64,000 bases of DNA from Methylophaga sp. UBA3192 (GCA_002363955.1 DEXE01000003.1:472580-536579); one strand, 5' to 3'; positions 43,496 through 52,736 are shown, counted from the stretch's first letter. Program-made: numbers and translations. The notes: generated by a model from the letters alone, not told the origin.

Positions 43496-44341
43496 GTGGC
43501 AATTGTTTATCTTAATGGCGAGTTTCTATCCGCCGATAAAGCACAGGTTTCTGTTTATGATCGCGGGTACTTACTAGGTGATGGTGTTTATGAGGTGATT
43601 CCGGTGTATGCCGGAAATGCCTTTTTACTGGATCGTCATTTGCAGCGATTGCAGAACAGTCTGGATGGCGTTCGCATTGAAAATCCGTTCTCCGGTAAGC
43701 AATGGACTGACATTGTAAATGAGCTGATCGCCCGGAATAATGCGGGTAATCAATCCTTATATTTACAGGTTACCCGTGGCGTTGCACCCCGCGATCATAT
43801 TTTCCCAATCGGTGTTGCGCCTAGTGTGTTTATGATGAGTAATCCTTTGCATCCGGTTGCTGAAAGCTGGAAAACCGAAGGCATCAAAGCGATTACTACA
43901 GCAGATATTCGCTGGATGCGTTGTGACATCAAAGCGATAACCTTGCTGGCAAATAGTTTGATGAAGCAATTGGCGCAGGATGCGGGGGCGCAGGAAGCAT
44001 TACTGATTCGTGACAATTATCTCACTGAAGGCTCGGCCAGTAATGCCTATGCGGTGATCGACGGCGTTATTTTCACGGCACCGAAAGATGAAAAAGTCTT
44101 GCCCGGTATTACCCGTGATCTGCTCATCGAATTAGCAGCGAAAGCCGATATTCCCTTACATGAAAGAGCGATCAGCGAATCCGCTTTACGTATTGCTGAT
44201 GAAATATGGATCAGCAGTTCGACGAAAGAAGTTGTGCCAGTCACATTATTGGACGGTGAGATTGTCGGTAGCGGTAAGCCCGGTCCGGTCTGGCAGCAAA
44301 TGGATGCGTTGTTTCAGCAATATAAAAATGAGGTAGCTTGA
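43496..44341 (+). CDS. dat: D-amino acid aminotransferase
   Basis: A 281-residue fold-type IV PLP enzyme that makes D-alanine or D-glutamate by transamination. K146 in C-D-I-K-A-I-T-L-L is the Schiff-base lysine; Y-D-R-G-Y-L-L-G-D-G-V-Y-E and T-E-G-S-A-S-N are family motifs. The second group distinguishes it from branched-chain enzymes, but substrate specificity cannot be fixed by eye. The GTG at 43496 starts 6 bp after dacA, and the stop overlaps the next gene by 4 nt. Its place beside PBP5 suggests supply or recycling of D-amino acids for the wall. Confidence 0.87.
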   Translation: MAIVYLNGEFLSADKAQVSVYDRGYLLGDGVYEVIPVYAGNAFLLDRHLQRLQNSLDGVRIENPFSGKQWTDIVNELIARNNAGNQSLYLQVTRGVAPRDHIFPIGVAPSVFMMSNPLHPVAESWKTEGIKAITTADIRWMRCDIKAITLLANSLMKQLAQDAGAQEALLIRDNYLTEGSASNAYAVIDGVIFTAPKDEKVLPGITRDLLIELAAKADIPLHERAISESALRIADEIWISSSTKEVVPVTLLDGEIVGSGKPGPVWQQMDALFQQYKNEVA

Positions 44342-44616
44342 TGAGTGAAGCAAGCGGAGAAGATACTTTACTGGAGTTTCCCTGCGAATTTCCGGTAAAG
44401 GCAATGGGGGAGACACACCCGCAGTTGGATAATATTGTGGTGGAGATCGTGCGCAAGCATGCTGGTGATATTGCTGAGGGGGCAGTCACCAGTAAACAAA
44501 GTTCGGGTGGCAAATATACTTCCATCACCGTGGTCATTGAGGCGACCAGTAAAAAACAACTGGACGCCATCTATCAGGAACTCAGTAGTCACGAAGCGGT
44601 TAAATACGTGCTCTGA
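44338..44616 (+). CDS. ybeD: YbeD family protein (DUF493)
   Basis: A 92-residue small cytosolic protein of the DUF493 family with a ferredoxin-like fold resembling regulatory ACT-type domains. E-F-P-C-E-F-P-V-K-A-M-G and S-G-G-K-Y-T-S-I-T-V are typical. It lies between dacA-dat and lipB, the conserved gammaproteobacterial order dacA-ybeD-lipB-lipA. Function unproven, possibly tied to lipoate metabolism. Confidence 0.9.
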   Translation: MMSEASGEDTLLEFPCEFPVKAMGETHPQLDNIVVEIVRKHAGDIAEGAVTSKQSSGGKYTSITVVIEATSKKQLDAIYQELSSHEAVKYVL

Positions 44617-45227
44617 TGAAAATTCATGATCTCGGTCTACGAGATTACCTGCCTACATTGATCGCCATGCAGCAGTTCACGCTGCAACGAGATAACCGCA
44701 CGGAAGACGAGCTTTGGTTGCTGGAACATTTTCCTGTCTACACACAGGGTTTTAATGGTCAGGATGCACATCTGCTGCATAAGAATGCTATTCCAGTCGT
44801 AAAAACCGACCGTGGCGGACAGATTACCTACCATGGCCCGGGACAATTAATTGTCTATCCATTGATTGATTTACGCCGCCATAACCTGGGGGTGCGCAAC
44901 ATGATCAGTTGTCTGGAAAACTCAGTCATCGCATTATTAGCCCAGTATGGTATTGATGCTTATGCACGTAAAGATGCTCCGGGGGTATATTGCAATGACG
45001 CTAAAATTGCCTCGCTGGGATTACGAGTTAAACGCGGTGCCTGCTATCATGGGCTGAGTTTGAACATTGATATGGATCTGCAACCTTTTGCCGATATCAA
45101 TCCCTGCGGTTATCCGGGAATGCAAATGACCGACATGAAAACATTAGGTGTAAAGGTAAATATGGCCTCAGTAAAACAACAATTTGTGTCTGTTTTTCTG
45201 TCACACATGCAACTGGGTGATAAGTAA
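44616..45227 (+). CDS. lipB: Octanoyl-ACP:protein octanoyltransferase
   Basis: A 203-residue enzyme that transfers octanoate from ACP to lipoyl domains. The motif R-G-G-Q-I-T-Y-H-G-P-G-Q is complete; the catalytic pair is Lys in D-A-K-I-A-S-L-G and Cys in N-P-C-G-Y-P-G-M. It overlaps both ybeD and lipA by 1 nt. Confidence 0.96.
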   Translation: MKIHDLGLRDYLPTLIAMQQFTLQRDNRTEDELWLLEHFPVYTQGFNGQDAHLLHKNAIPVVKTDRGGQITYHGPGQLIVYPLIDLRRHNLGVRNMISCLENSVIALLAQYGIDAYARKDAPGVYCNDAKIASLGLRVKRGACYHGLSLNIDMDLQPFADINPCGYPGMQMTDMKTLGVKVNMASVKQQFVSVFLSHMQLGDK

Positions 45228-46186
45228 TGAACGACACGGTTGAAACAGTAAAGCGTGATGTAAAAGCCCTGAAAGGCGCTTCTAAAGTTGCGCGGATTCC
45301 GATAAAAATCGAGCCCAGTGATCCGAAACGTAAACCGGAATGGATTCGTGCCAAGTCTCAAGGTGCTCCAGAGGTACAGCGCATCAAACAAATGTTGCGT
45401 GATCACGATCTGCATACCGTCTGTGAAGAAGCCTCCTGTCCGAATCTCGGTGAATGTTTTGCTCATGGCACGGCGACGTTTCTGATTATGGGTAATATCT
45501 GCACCCGGCGTTGTCCTTTCTGCGATGTGGCACATGGCCGGCCGGATGCGTTGGATGAAAATGAACCGAATCATCTGGCCAAAACTATTGCTGCAATGCA
45601 GCTCAAACATGTGGTGGTAACCTCGGTAGATCGCGATGATTTACGCGATGGTGGCGCGGCGCATTTCAGTCGCTGTATCAGTGAAATTCGTCAGCAATCG
45701 CCGCAAACCCGTATTGAAGTGCTGGTGCCTGACTTTCGTGGGCGTATGGATGTGGCACTGGAGATTCTGGCGGACAATCCACCGGATATCTTTAATCATA
45801 ATCTGGAAAGTATTCCACGGCTTTATAAGGCCGTTCGACCGGGTTCGGACTACCAATGGTCACTGGACTTAATCAAACGTTTTCAGCAAATGCATCCTGA
45901 AGTGCCCACCAAATCCGGATTGATGCTGGGTCTGGGTGAAACGATTGATGAAGTCAAACAGGTGATGCAGGATTTACGGGACCATGGTTGCCGTATGCTG
46001 ACACTGGGCCAGTATCTGCAGCCCAGCCGCCATCATCTGGCCGTTGAACGGTTTGTTACTCCTGCTGAATTTGATGAACTCGCTGTGGCAGGCAAAGCAA
46101 TGGGCTTTGATCATGTGGCCAGTGGACCCATGGTGCGTTCTTCATATCACGCTGATTTACAGGCACAGGGTGAAAAAGTATCTTGA
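45227..46186 (+). CDS. lipA: Lipoyl synthase
   Basis: A 319-residue radical-SAM enzyme that inserts two sulfurs into the octanoyl chain. The auxiliary cluster motif C-E-E-A-S-C-P-N-L-G-E-C and the radical-SAM motif C-T-R-R-C-P-F-C are both intact, and the C-terminal R-S-S-Y-H-A serine ligand is present. It is the last tightly coupled gene of the run that begins at mreC. Confidence 0.97.
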   Translation: MNDTVETVKRDVKALKGASKVARIPIKIEPSDPKRKPEWIRAKSQGAPEVQRIKQMLRDHDLHTVCEEASCPNLGECFAHGTATFLIMGNICTRRCPFCDVAHGRPDALDENEPNHLAKTIAAMQLKHVVVTSVDRDDLRDGGAAHFSRCISEIRQQSPQTRIEVLVPDFRGRMDVALEILADNPPDIFNHNLESIPRLYKAVRPGSDYQWSLDLIKRFQQMHPEVPTKSGLMLGLGETIDEVKQVMQDLRDHGCRMLTLGQYLQPSRHHLAVERFVTPAEFDELAVAGKAMGFDHVASGPMVRSSYHADLQAQGEKVS

Positions 46187-46216
46187 GTCAGTGAATTAGC
46201 CGCTGAGGACTTTGAT

Positions 46217-47488
46217 ATGACTATCAAACGGCGTCAATTGTTAAAAAATGCAGCCTATCTATCTGCAGCAATGGCCATGCCTTTAGGCTTATCTACCGCG
46301 TGTTATCGCGGACAGAAACAGCGTGTTGTCATTGTAGGTGGCGGGTTTTCCGGTGCGACTGCTGCCCGATATCTGTCACTGTGGGCTCCTGATATTGATA
46401 TCACTTTGATAGAAAAAAACAGTCAGTTTATTTCCTGTCCGCAAAGTAATCTGATGCTTAGCGGTAATCGTAATCTGCAGCAGCTTACCCATGAATATGT
46501 GAACTTACAGGCAGATAAGGCTATTCGATTTATTCAGTCTGAAGTAACCGCTGTTGATGTGGATAAGCGTCAACTGTGGCTGGCGGATGATAGCCGTGTA
46601 GATTATGACCGGTTGATTATTGCGCCGGGAGTGGATTTTATTTATGACCAGTTTCCTATTTTGGCTACGGCAGAAGCTCAACAACATGTCCCCCATGCCT
46701 GGAAAGCGGGTGCCCAGACCGAATTGATGGCTAATCAGTTAAAGTCGATGCGCCAGGGCGGGCTGGTCATCATGACGGTGCCTGCAGCCCCTTTCCGGTG
46801 TCCACCTGGCCCGTATGAAAGGGCCTGTCAGATTGCGTTATATCTTAAAAATCATAATCCATCTGGCAAATTACTGATATTGGATGCCAATCCGGATATT
46901 GTTTCCAAAAAAGCGTTATTTACCGAGGCCTGGCAACAGCTTTATGATGGCTTTATCGAGTATCAACCGATGAATCCAGTTGAATCGGTCAACGTCGCTA
47001 ATCTTGAAGTTGAAAGTTTTTTCGAAAGTTACAAAGCTGATGTTTTAAATGTTATCCCCCCTCAGAGAGCCGGGAAAGTAGCTGCGATGGCGGGGGTGAT
47101 TAATATTGATAACCGTTGGTGTGATGTTGATTATCTGACTTATGAATCCACGGCGGTTGAGCGGGTGCATGTGATCGGTGATGCAGTGGCAGCTAAAGTC
47201 CCCAAATCGGCACATATTGCCAATCAGCAAGCCAAGGTCTGTGCGGCTGCGGTAATTGCTTTGTTACGCGATGAATTACCCGAACAGCAACCCGTATTCA
47301 GCAATACCTGTTACAGTTTTGTTGATGGACAGCAAGCGGGGCATGTTGCCGCTGTTTATCGTTATGATAAAGATAGCCGGGATATGCTGCCTCATCCCAG
47401 CGGCGGGGTTTCCGAATCCGCCAGTGAACAGGAAGGTCTCTATGCCCAAGGCTGGGCGGAAAATATCTGGGCTGATACATTAGGCTGA
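46217..47488 (+). CDS. fccB: Flavocytochrome c sulfide dehydrogenase flavoprotein subunit
   Basis: A 423-residue FAD protein that oxidises sulfide in the periplasm and passes electrons to a c-type cytochrome. The N-terminus carries a twin-arginine signal (K-R-R-Q-L-L-K). The FAD motif V-I-V-G-G-G-F-S-G-A lies near 38-47. Comparison with the Allochromatium enzyme places C74 at the covalent FAD cysteine (C42 there) and C195 and C365 at the redox disulfide (C161 and C337); all are conserved, as are P-P-Q-R-A-G-K and G-D-A. It begins 30 bp after lipA. No fccA is adjacent; the small cytochrome at 25018 is a candidate partner. Confidence 0.9.
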   Translation: MTIKRRQLLKNAAYLSAAMAMPLGLSTACYRGQKQRVVIVGGGFSGATAARYLSLWAPDIDITLIEKNSQFISCPQSNLMLSGNRNLQQLTHEYVNLQADKAIRFIQSEVTAVDVDKRQLWLADDSRVDYDRLIIAPGVDFIYDQFPILATAEAQQHVPHAWKAGAQTELMANQLKSMRQGGLVIMTVPAAPFRCPPGPYERACQIALYLKNHNPSGKLLILDANPDIVSKKALFTEAWQQLYDGFIEYQPMNPVESVNVANLEVESFFESYKADVLNVIPPQRAGKVAAMAGVINIDNRWCDVDYLTYESTAVERVHVIGDAVAAKVPKSAHIANQQAKVCAAAVIALLRDELPEQQPVFSNTCYSFVDGQQAGHVAAVYRYDKDSRDMLPHPSGGVSESASEQEGLYAQGWAENIWADTLG

Positions 47489-47543
47489 CATTCAGCTTTC
47501 TCTGCACTGGCCTGGTCGGGGTTTCGGTCTTTTCCCTTTGCAG

Positions 47544-47549
47544 TATAAT
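47544..47549 (+). promoter_or_regulatory. Perfect -10 box upstream of gltA
   Basis: TATAAT stands 51 bp before the gltA start. A -35 element is poor (TTTCGG at 47522-47527), so it is either activator-dependent or a weaker promoter. Confidence 0.4.
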
Positions 47550-47600
47550 GAGCCGCATTTTCAATAACTCCACCAGCTGGATTTAAACACGAGGTAGTAG

Positions 47601-48776
47601 ATGAGCGATTTTTTACCCGGCCTGGAAGGTGTGCCTGCCACGAAGTCAGCCATTTCATTTATTGATGGCGAAAAAGGCATCCTTAGTTACCGTGGTTATC
47701 CACTGGAAACACTGGCAACCAACAGTACTTTTGAAGAAACCACGCTATTGTTACTCGATGGCGAATTACCTACCAAAGCTGCACTGAATCGCTTTTCCAA
47801 ACAACTGCGCAGCAGCTACCGTATCAAATATCATATCCGCGAAATGATGCGGCATTTTCCGCATACCGGTCATCCGATGGATATGTTACAAACTGCGGTT
47901 TGCAGTTTGGGCATGTTTTATCCCGGAACCGAATGTCTGACCGATGCGGATAGCTGTAAAGATATCGATTATGTCCGCAATATGACGGTCAATATCATTG
48001 CGCAGATGGCGCCTCTGGTGGCGATGTGGGAACACATGCGTCAGGGCTACGATCCAATCAATCCTCGCGATGACTTATCGGTAGCCGAAAATCTGTTGTA
48101 TATGTTTACCGGTAAAGAACCGGATAGTCTGATGGCGCGCATTATGGACGTCTGTCTGATTCTGCATGCTGAACATACGTTGAATGCGTCAACCTTTGCC
48201 GCCCTGGTTGCGGGTTCCACATTGGCATCACCTTACAGCGTTATTTCGGCAGCAATTGGTACACTTTCTGGCCCGTTACATGGTGGAGCTAATCAGCGTG
48301 TCGTCGGCATGCTGCAGGAAATTGGTTCGCCTGATAATGTTGAAGCCTGGGTTGATAAGAAACTGGCCAATAAAGAAGTTATCTGGGGCATGGGGCATCG
48401 GGAATATAAGGTTAAGGATCCCCGCGCCACTATCCTGCATAAACTGGTGACCAAGCTGGTGGAAGAACGCGGTGGTTCACTGGATAAGATGTTTTCTACC
48501 GCAATGAAGCTGGAAGAAGTCTGTGTGGATCGTCTGGGCCATAAAGGCGTGTATCCGAATGTAGATTTCTATTCCGGTATTCTGTATTCGGAAATGGGCA
48601 TTCCAGAAGATCAGTTCACTGCCTTGTTTGCGGTTGCTCGTTCAGCCGGTTGGCTGGCACATTGGCGCGAACAGATTTCCAATAACCGTATTTATCGTCC
48701 AACGCAGATTTATGTGGGACATGAACAGCGTGAATATATTCCGATGTCTGAACGGAAAAAAGCGCCTAAGCAATAA
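47601..48776 (+). CDS. gltA: Citrate synthase
   Basis: A 391-residue enzyme that condenses acetyl-CoA and oxaloacetate. The active-site residues lie in G-P-L-H-G-G-A-N, W-G-M-G-H-R-E-Y and V-D-F-Y-S-G. It is shorter than the enterobacterial type II (about 427) and lacks its N-terminal NADH-binding extension, so it is probably a type I enzyme without NADH control; 2-methylcitrate synthase is related and cannot be excluded from sequence alone, though no prp genes are near. GAGG precedes the ATG. The 3' end overlaps epmB by 11 bp. Confidence 0.93.
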   Translation: MSDFLPGLEGVPATKSAISFIDGEKGILSYRGYPLETLATNSTFEETTLLLLDGELPTKAALNRFSKQLRSSYRIKYHIREMMRHFPHTGHPMDMLQTAVCSLGMFYPGTECLTDADSCKDIDYVRNMTVNIIAQMAPLVAMWEHMRQGYDPINPRDDLSVAENLLYMFTGKEPDSLMARIMDVCLILHAEHTLNASTFAALVAGSTLASPYSVISAAIGTLSGPLHGGANQRVVGMLQEIGSPDNVEAWVDKKLANKEVIWGMGHREYKVKDPRATILHKLVTKLVEERGGSLDKMFSTAMKLEEVCVDRLGHKGVYPNVDFYSGILYSEMGIPEDQFTALFAVARSAGWLAHWREQISNNRIYRPTQIYVGHEQREYIPMSERKKAPKQ

Positions 48777-49773
48777 TGGTTTTACTGGCTTCACCTTGTT
48801 GCTCGCGTACCAGCCGCGGCACAAGGTAGCCGGGTAATTCACGGCGCATCTCAGCGGTTAAGGCAATGCCTTTAGCTTCGTCTACATCAAAATGACTGGC
48901 ACCTTGCACTTTATCGAGTAAATGCAGGTAATAGGGCAAGACCTGAACCTCGCTTAATTTTTCACTTAGTGCGATTAAGCTCTCAGCATCATCATTAACT
49001 CCCCGTAACAGCACCGCCTGGTTCAACAACTCACACCCGGCATCGCGTAACAGTGATAGTGCATCAGCGGTTTCAGCATCAATTTCATTGGCATGATTAG
49101 CATGGATGACCATTACTACACGTAAGGAGGATTTACTGACCCAGCTCAATAAGCTTTTATTGATTCGCTTAGGCAGCACTAATGGTAATCGGGTATGAAT
49201 TCGCAGCCGTTTGATATGGGGGATTTTTTGTAAGTTTTCTACCATAGCGGCTAATTTTGCATCGGTTAACGCCAGCGGATCACCGCCACTGAAAATAACT
49301 TCACGAATACTGTTATCACTTTGCAGTGCAGCGATTGATTGTTGCCATTGACTCGCTAATGGATTGCTTTCACTGTACGGAAAATGCCGGCGAAAACAGT
49401 AACGGCAATGAATGGCACAGGCTCCGGTTGTCAGCAATAATGCCCGGCCCTGATATTTATGCAAAATACCGGGTGAGCTGATTGCCAGATGATCTCCCAC
49501 CGGATCCGCTGAAAAACCTTCGACCTCAATATTTTCATCAATCAGCGGGAAAACCTGACGCAAAAGGGGATCCTGAGGATCGCCATAGCGCATTTTATTG
49601 ATATAACTTTGCGTTACGCGTAGCGGGAAGTTTTTTAAGCTCTCGGCATCAATCGCTTGCAGACGATTCTCCAGCCCCAGCATTTGCAGCAAGACTGTTG
49701 GGTTTTTAATGGCATGACTTAATTCATCCTGCCAATCAGCAAAGATTACGTCAGCTTGCGATTGCGGTATCAT
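48766..49773 (-). CDS. epmB: EF-P (R)-beta-lysylation pathway lysine 2,3-aminomutase
   Basis: A 335-residue radical-SAM PLP enzyme that turns alpha-lysine into (R)-beta-lysine for EF-P. The radical-SAM cysteines are C119-A-I-H-C123-R-Y-C126, and F-S-G-G-D-P-L follows. I chose the ATG at 49773, which gives M-I-P-Q-S-Q-A-D; reading from 49845 would run across the divergent efp start. It is divergent from efp, the usual arrangement. Confidence 0.94.
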   Translation of the reverse strand: MIPQSQADVIFADWQDELSHAIKNPTVLLQMLGLENRLQAIDAESLKNFPLRVTQSYINKMRYGDPQDPLLRQVFPLIDENIEVEGFSADPVGDHLAISSPGILHKYQGRALLLTTGACAIHCRYCFRRHFPYSESNPLASQWQQSIAALQSDNSIREVIFSGGDPLALTDAKLAAMVENLQKIPHIKRLRIHTRLPLVLPKRINKSLLSWVSKSSLRVVMVIHANHANEIDAETADALSLLRDAGCELLNQAVLLRGVNDDAESLIALSEKLSEVQVLPYYLHLLDKVQGASHFDVDEAKGIALTAEMRRELPGYLVPRLVREQQGEASKTIIA

Positions 49774-49826
49774 AGTGGGCTTTGATTTTGTGAACAGGCG
49801 ACGATCGTCCCCCAAAAGAGGTAAGC

Positions 49827-50399
49827 ATGGCAAGTTATAGTACAAATGAGTTTAAAGCCGGACTGAAATTCATGATGGATGGCGATCCTTGCAGCATCAT
49901 CGAAAATGAATTTGTGAAACCCGGTAAAGGCCAGGCGTTTAATCGCGTAAAATTCCGTAACCTGAAAACAGGTCGTGTTAACGAACGTACTTTCAAAACC
50001 AATGAATCCGTTGAAAGTGCCGATGTCGTTGAGATTGATTTGGAATTTTCTTATACCGACGGTGAATTCTGGCACTTTATGGATCCGACCAGCTTTGAAC
50101 AATATGCTGCCGATGCCAATGCCATTACGGACAGCAAAGACTGGCTTAAAGAACAATATACCTACACAGTAACTTTGTGGAATGGCACGCCGTTGCTGGT
50201 CACACCACCTAACTTTGTTAATCTGACTGTGGTTGAAACCGATCCAGGTGTGCGTGGTGACACCTCTGGTGGCGGCGGTAAACCGGCAACGTTAGAAACT
50301 GGCGCTGTGGTTCGTGTACCGTTATTTATCGAAATCGGTGAAGTGTTACGGGTTGATACCCGTTCAGCATCTTACGTTGAACGCGCCAAGAAAGATTAA
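49827..50399 (+). CDS. efp: Elongation factor P
   Basis: A 190-residue, three-domain translation factor that relieves ribosome stalling at polyproline. K34 in K-P-G-K-G-Q-A is the site modified by EpmA with beta-lysine. Domain III ends normally, as R-A-K-K-D. GAGG precedes the ATG. Its neighbours epmB and epmA confirm the lysine modification route rather than rhamnosylation. Confidence 0.97.
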   Translation: MASYSTNEFKAGLKFMMDGDPCSIIENEFVKPGKGQAFNRVKFRNLKTGRVNERTFKTNESVESADVVEIDLEFSYTDGEFWHFMDPTSFEQYAADANAITDSKDWLKEQYTYTVTLWNGTPLLVTPPNFVNLTVVETDPGVRGDTSGGGGKPATLETGAVVRVPLFIEIGEVLRVDTRSASYVERAKKD

Positions 50400-50464
50400 A
50401 ACAATTTTGTTTTTTGCGCTGTTGATGTGCCATTTGAATGATGACAGGCCCTAGAGCATAACTC

Positions 50465-51430
50465 ATGCTGCAAGGCCAACAATTACAGAGCATATTAAAA
50501 CGGCGGGCAGAGCTTTTAGCAAATGTCCGCCGTTTTTTTTCGACACGTGAAGTGTTGGAGGTCAGTACACCGATCCTGTCTTCGGCGGCACCAACGGCGC
50601 CTTATCTCGATAGTTTTCATACGCTGTTTGAAGCTGGAAATCGTTCGAAAACGCTTTATCTGCATACCTCCCCTGAATTTGCGATGAAACGCTTGCTAGC
50701 GGCCGGTAGTGGTGGGATTTATCAGATTGCCACGGTATTTCGCAATGGCGAGCTAGGACGGCAACATACACCCGAGTTTTCTATGTTGGAATGGTACCGC
50801 CCAGGATTTACGCTGGCGGATTTAATGGCAGAAGTTAATGCCTTTATACAGCAGGTTATCGGAACGCCTCCAGCAGTAACCTGCGCTTACAGTGATTTAT
50901 TCGCCAGGTATCTGCAGCTGGATATTTATCAAACTGATGTTGATACACTCAAAGCCGTGGCTTTAAAGCATATTTCAGCTTTACCTGCCGATTGGCAGAC
51001 GGATTATGATGGCTGGCTGGAAATGCTGATGAGTGAAGTGATTGAACCAGAGTTAAAAGCTTTAAATACGCCGGTGCTGGTCACCGAATTTCCTGCATCA
51101 CAGGCACAGCTTGCCAGAATTCAACCAAATGCAGCCGGTCAGCCAGTGGCAATGCGTTTTGAACTGTACGCTGGTGGTATGGAACTGGCGAATGGTTATG
51201 ACGAGTTATGTGATGCCACTGAGTTAAGGCAACGCTTTGAACGCGATAATATCGCACGTCAGCAGCAGGGAAAACCTGTCATGCCCATAGATGAAAATCT
51301 GCTGGCAGCGATGCAGTCCGGTTTGCCCCAATGCAGTGGTGTGGCTTTAGGGCTGGATCGTTTAATGATGCTGCACCTGGCTGAAGATAATATCTCCAAG
51401 GTACAAAGCATCAGTTTTGCAGATAACTGA
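50465..51430 (+). CDS. epmA: EF-P--(R)-beta-lysine ligase
   Basis: A 321-residue paralog of the catalytic domain of lysyl-tRNA synthetase, lacking the anticodon-binding domain. Class II motif 2 reads Y-Q-I-A-T-V-F-R-N-G-E and motif 3 reads G-V-A-L-G-L-D-R-L-M-M. It attaches beta-lysine to K34 of EF-P. It follows efp after 65 bp, and its stop lies 1 bp from the end of the convergent dctM gene. Confidence 0.95.
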   Translation: MLQGQQLQSILKRRAELLANVRRFFSTREVLEVSTPILSSAAPTAPYLDSFHTLFEAGNRSKTLYLHTSPEFAMKRLLAAGSGGIYQIATVFRNGELGRQHTPEFSMLEWYRPGFTLADLMAEVNAFIQQVIGTPPAVTCAYSDLFARYLQLDIYQTDVDTLKAVALKHISALPADWQTDYDGWLEMLMSEVIEPELKALNTPVLVTEFPASQAQLARIQPNAAGQPVAMRFELYAGGMELANGYDELCDATELRQRFERDNIARQQQGKPVMPIDENLLAAMQSGLPQCSGVALGLDRLMMLHLAEDNISKVQSISFADN

Positions 51431-51431
51431 T

Positions 51432-52736
51432 TTATTCCATCATCCCCGGCAACCACAACGTAATGCCCGGAACCGCAATCAATAGTCCCAGAACCAGCAA
51501 CTGAATCATCACAAACGGTCGAATTCCACGGTAAATATCCATTAGTTTTAATGTCGGTGGTGCACTGGCTTTCAGATAAAACAATGAAAAACCAAATGGT
51601 GGCGTCAGAAACGAGGTTTGCAGATTAATCGCGATCAGCAGGGCAAACCACAACGGATCAATTCCCATATGTATTGCCACTGGCGCAATAATTGGCACGA
51701 CGATAAAGCAGATTTCGATAAAATCCAGAAAAAATCCTAAAACAAAAATCAGTAACATGCTGAGGAGCAGAAACGTCCATTTGCCTCCAGGCAGTTCGGA
51801 AAATATATCCAGAATCAGACCATCACCACCCATGCCGACAAAGACCAGACCAAACGCCGTGGCACCGATAAATATTAAAAACACCATGCTGGTCAAGCGT
51901 GCTGTTTTTTGCATCGCATCATTAAGATTAGCGATACTCAGACGGCGATGCAGGGCGGCCAGAATCAACGCCCCTAATGCACCCACTGCAGCAGATTCAG
52001 TAGGTGAGGCAATACCGTAAAAAATCGATCCCAAAACGGCAATGATAAGAAATAAAGGCGGCAGCAAGCTTTTTATAACACTGATCCATAGTGCAGCAAG
52101 TTCAGGATTGTCATCACGCACGGCGGGTGCCAGATGCGGGTGGCGCCATGCAACAAACGCAATATAAAGCATATAGGCCATGATCAACATCATGCCCGGG
52201 ACCACGGCACCGATAAACAATTCACCTACCGGTACGCCAATTACATCGCCTAATAGAATCAGAATAATGCTTGGTGGAATAATCTGTCCCAATGTCCCGG
52301 AAGCAGCAATGGTGCCACTGGCTAATGACGGTGCATAACCGCGTTTGAGCATGGTAGGTAAAGCAATGACGGTCATGGTCACCACCGACGCACCCACGAC
52401 TCCGGTTGTTGCTGCCAGCAGCGCACCAACCATGACAACTGAGATAGCCAGGCCTCCACGAATACGGCCAAATACCCGGCCCATGGTATCGAGCAATTCT
52501 TCCGCGACACCGGATTTTTCCAGCACAACCCCCATAAACACAAAAAGAGGGACAGCCAGCAAGGTGAAGTTGGTCATGATGCCCCAGATGCGAAACGGCA
52601 ACAGCTGGAAGAAATCAAAACCCAGATAGATACTGCCAAATAACAACGAAATGGCACCCAGCACGAAGGCGACCGGATAACCGGTCAGTAACAGCAGGAT
52701 TAACAGTCCAAACATCAGCAGAGCAATATATTCCAT
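51432..52736 (-). CDS. TRAP transporter large permease (DctM-like)
   Basis: A 434-residue membrane protein with about twelve transmembrane helices, the transport subunit of a tripartite ATP-independent periplasmic transporter. It contains F-T-L-L-A-V-P-L-F-V-F-M-G, G-Q-I-I-P-P-S-I-I-L-I-L and L-T-P-P-F-G-F-S-L-F-Y-L. These last motifs resemble the group importing organic or alpha-keto acids. It follows the small permease with a 1-nt overlap. There is no dctP substrate-binding gene in the window. Confidence 0.9.
   Translation of the reverse strand: MEYIALLMFGLLILLLLTGYPVAFVLGAISLLFGSIYLGFDFFQLLPFRIWGIMTNFTLLAVPLFVFMGVVLEKSGVAEELLDTMGRVFGRIRGGLAISVVMVGALLAATTGVVGASVVTMTVIALPTMLKRGYAPSLASGTIAASGTLGQIIPPSIILILLGDVIGVPVGELFIGAVVPGMMLIMAYMLYIAFVAWRHPHLAPAVRDDNPELAALWISVIKSLLPPLFLIIAVLGSIFYGIASPTESAAVGALGALILAALHRRLSIANLNDAMQKTARLTSMVFLIFIGATAFGLVFVGMGGDGLILDIFSELPGGKWTFLLLSMLLIFVLGFFLDFIEICFIVVPIIAPVAIHMGIDPLWFALLIAINLQTSFLTPPFGFSLFYLKASAPPTLKLMDIYRGIRPFVMIQLLVLGLLIAVPGITLWLPGMME

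Noticed and set aside
49774..49845. Longer N-terminus for EpmB starting at 49845
   Set aside because: It would overlap the efp start on the other strand, and the extra residues do not match the family.
49770..50156. 128-residue open frame opposite efp
   Set aside because: Shadow of efp codons; no family pattern and it runs over the divergent efp start.
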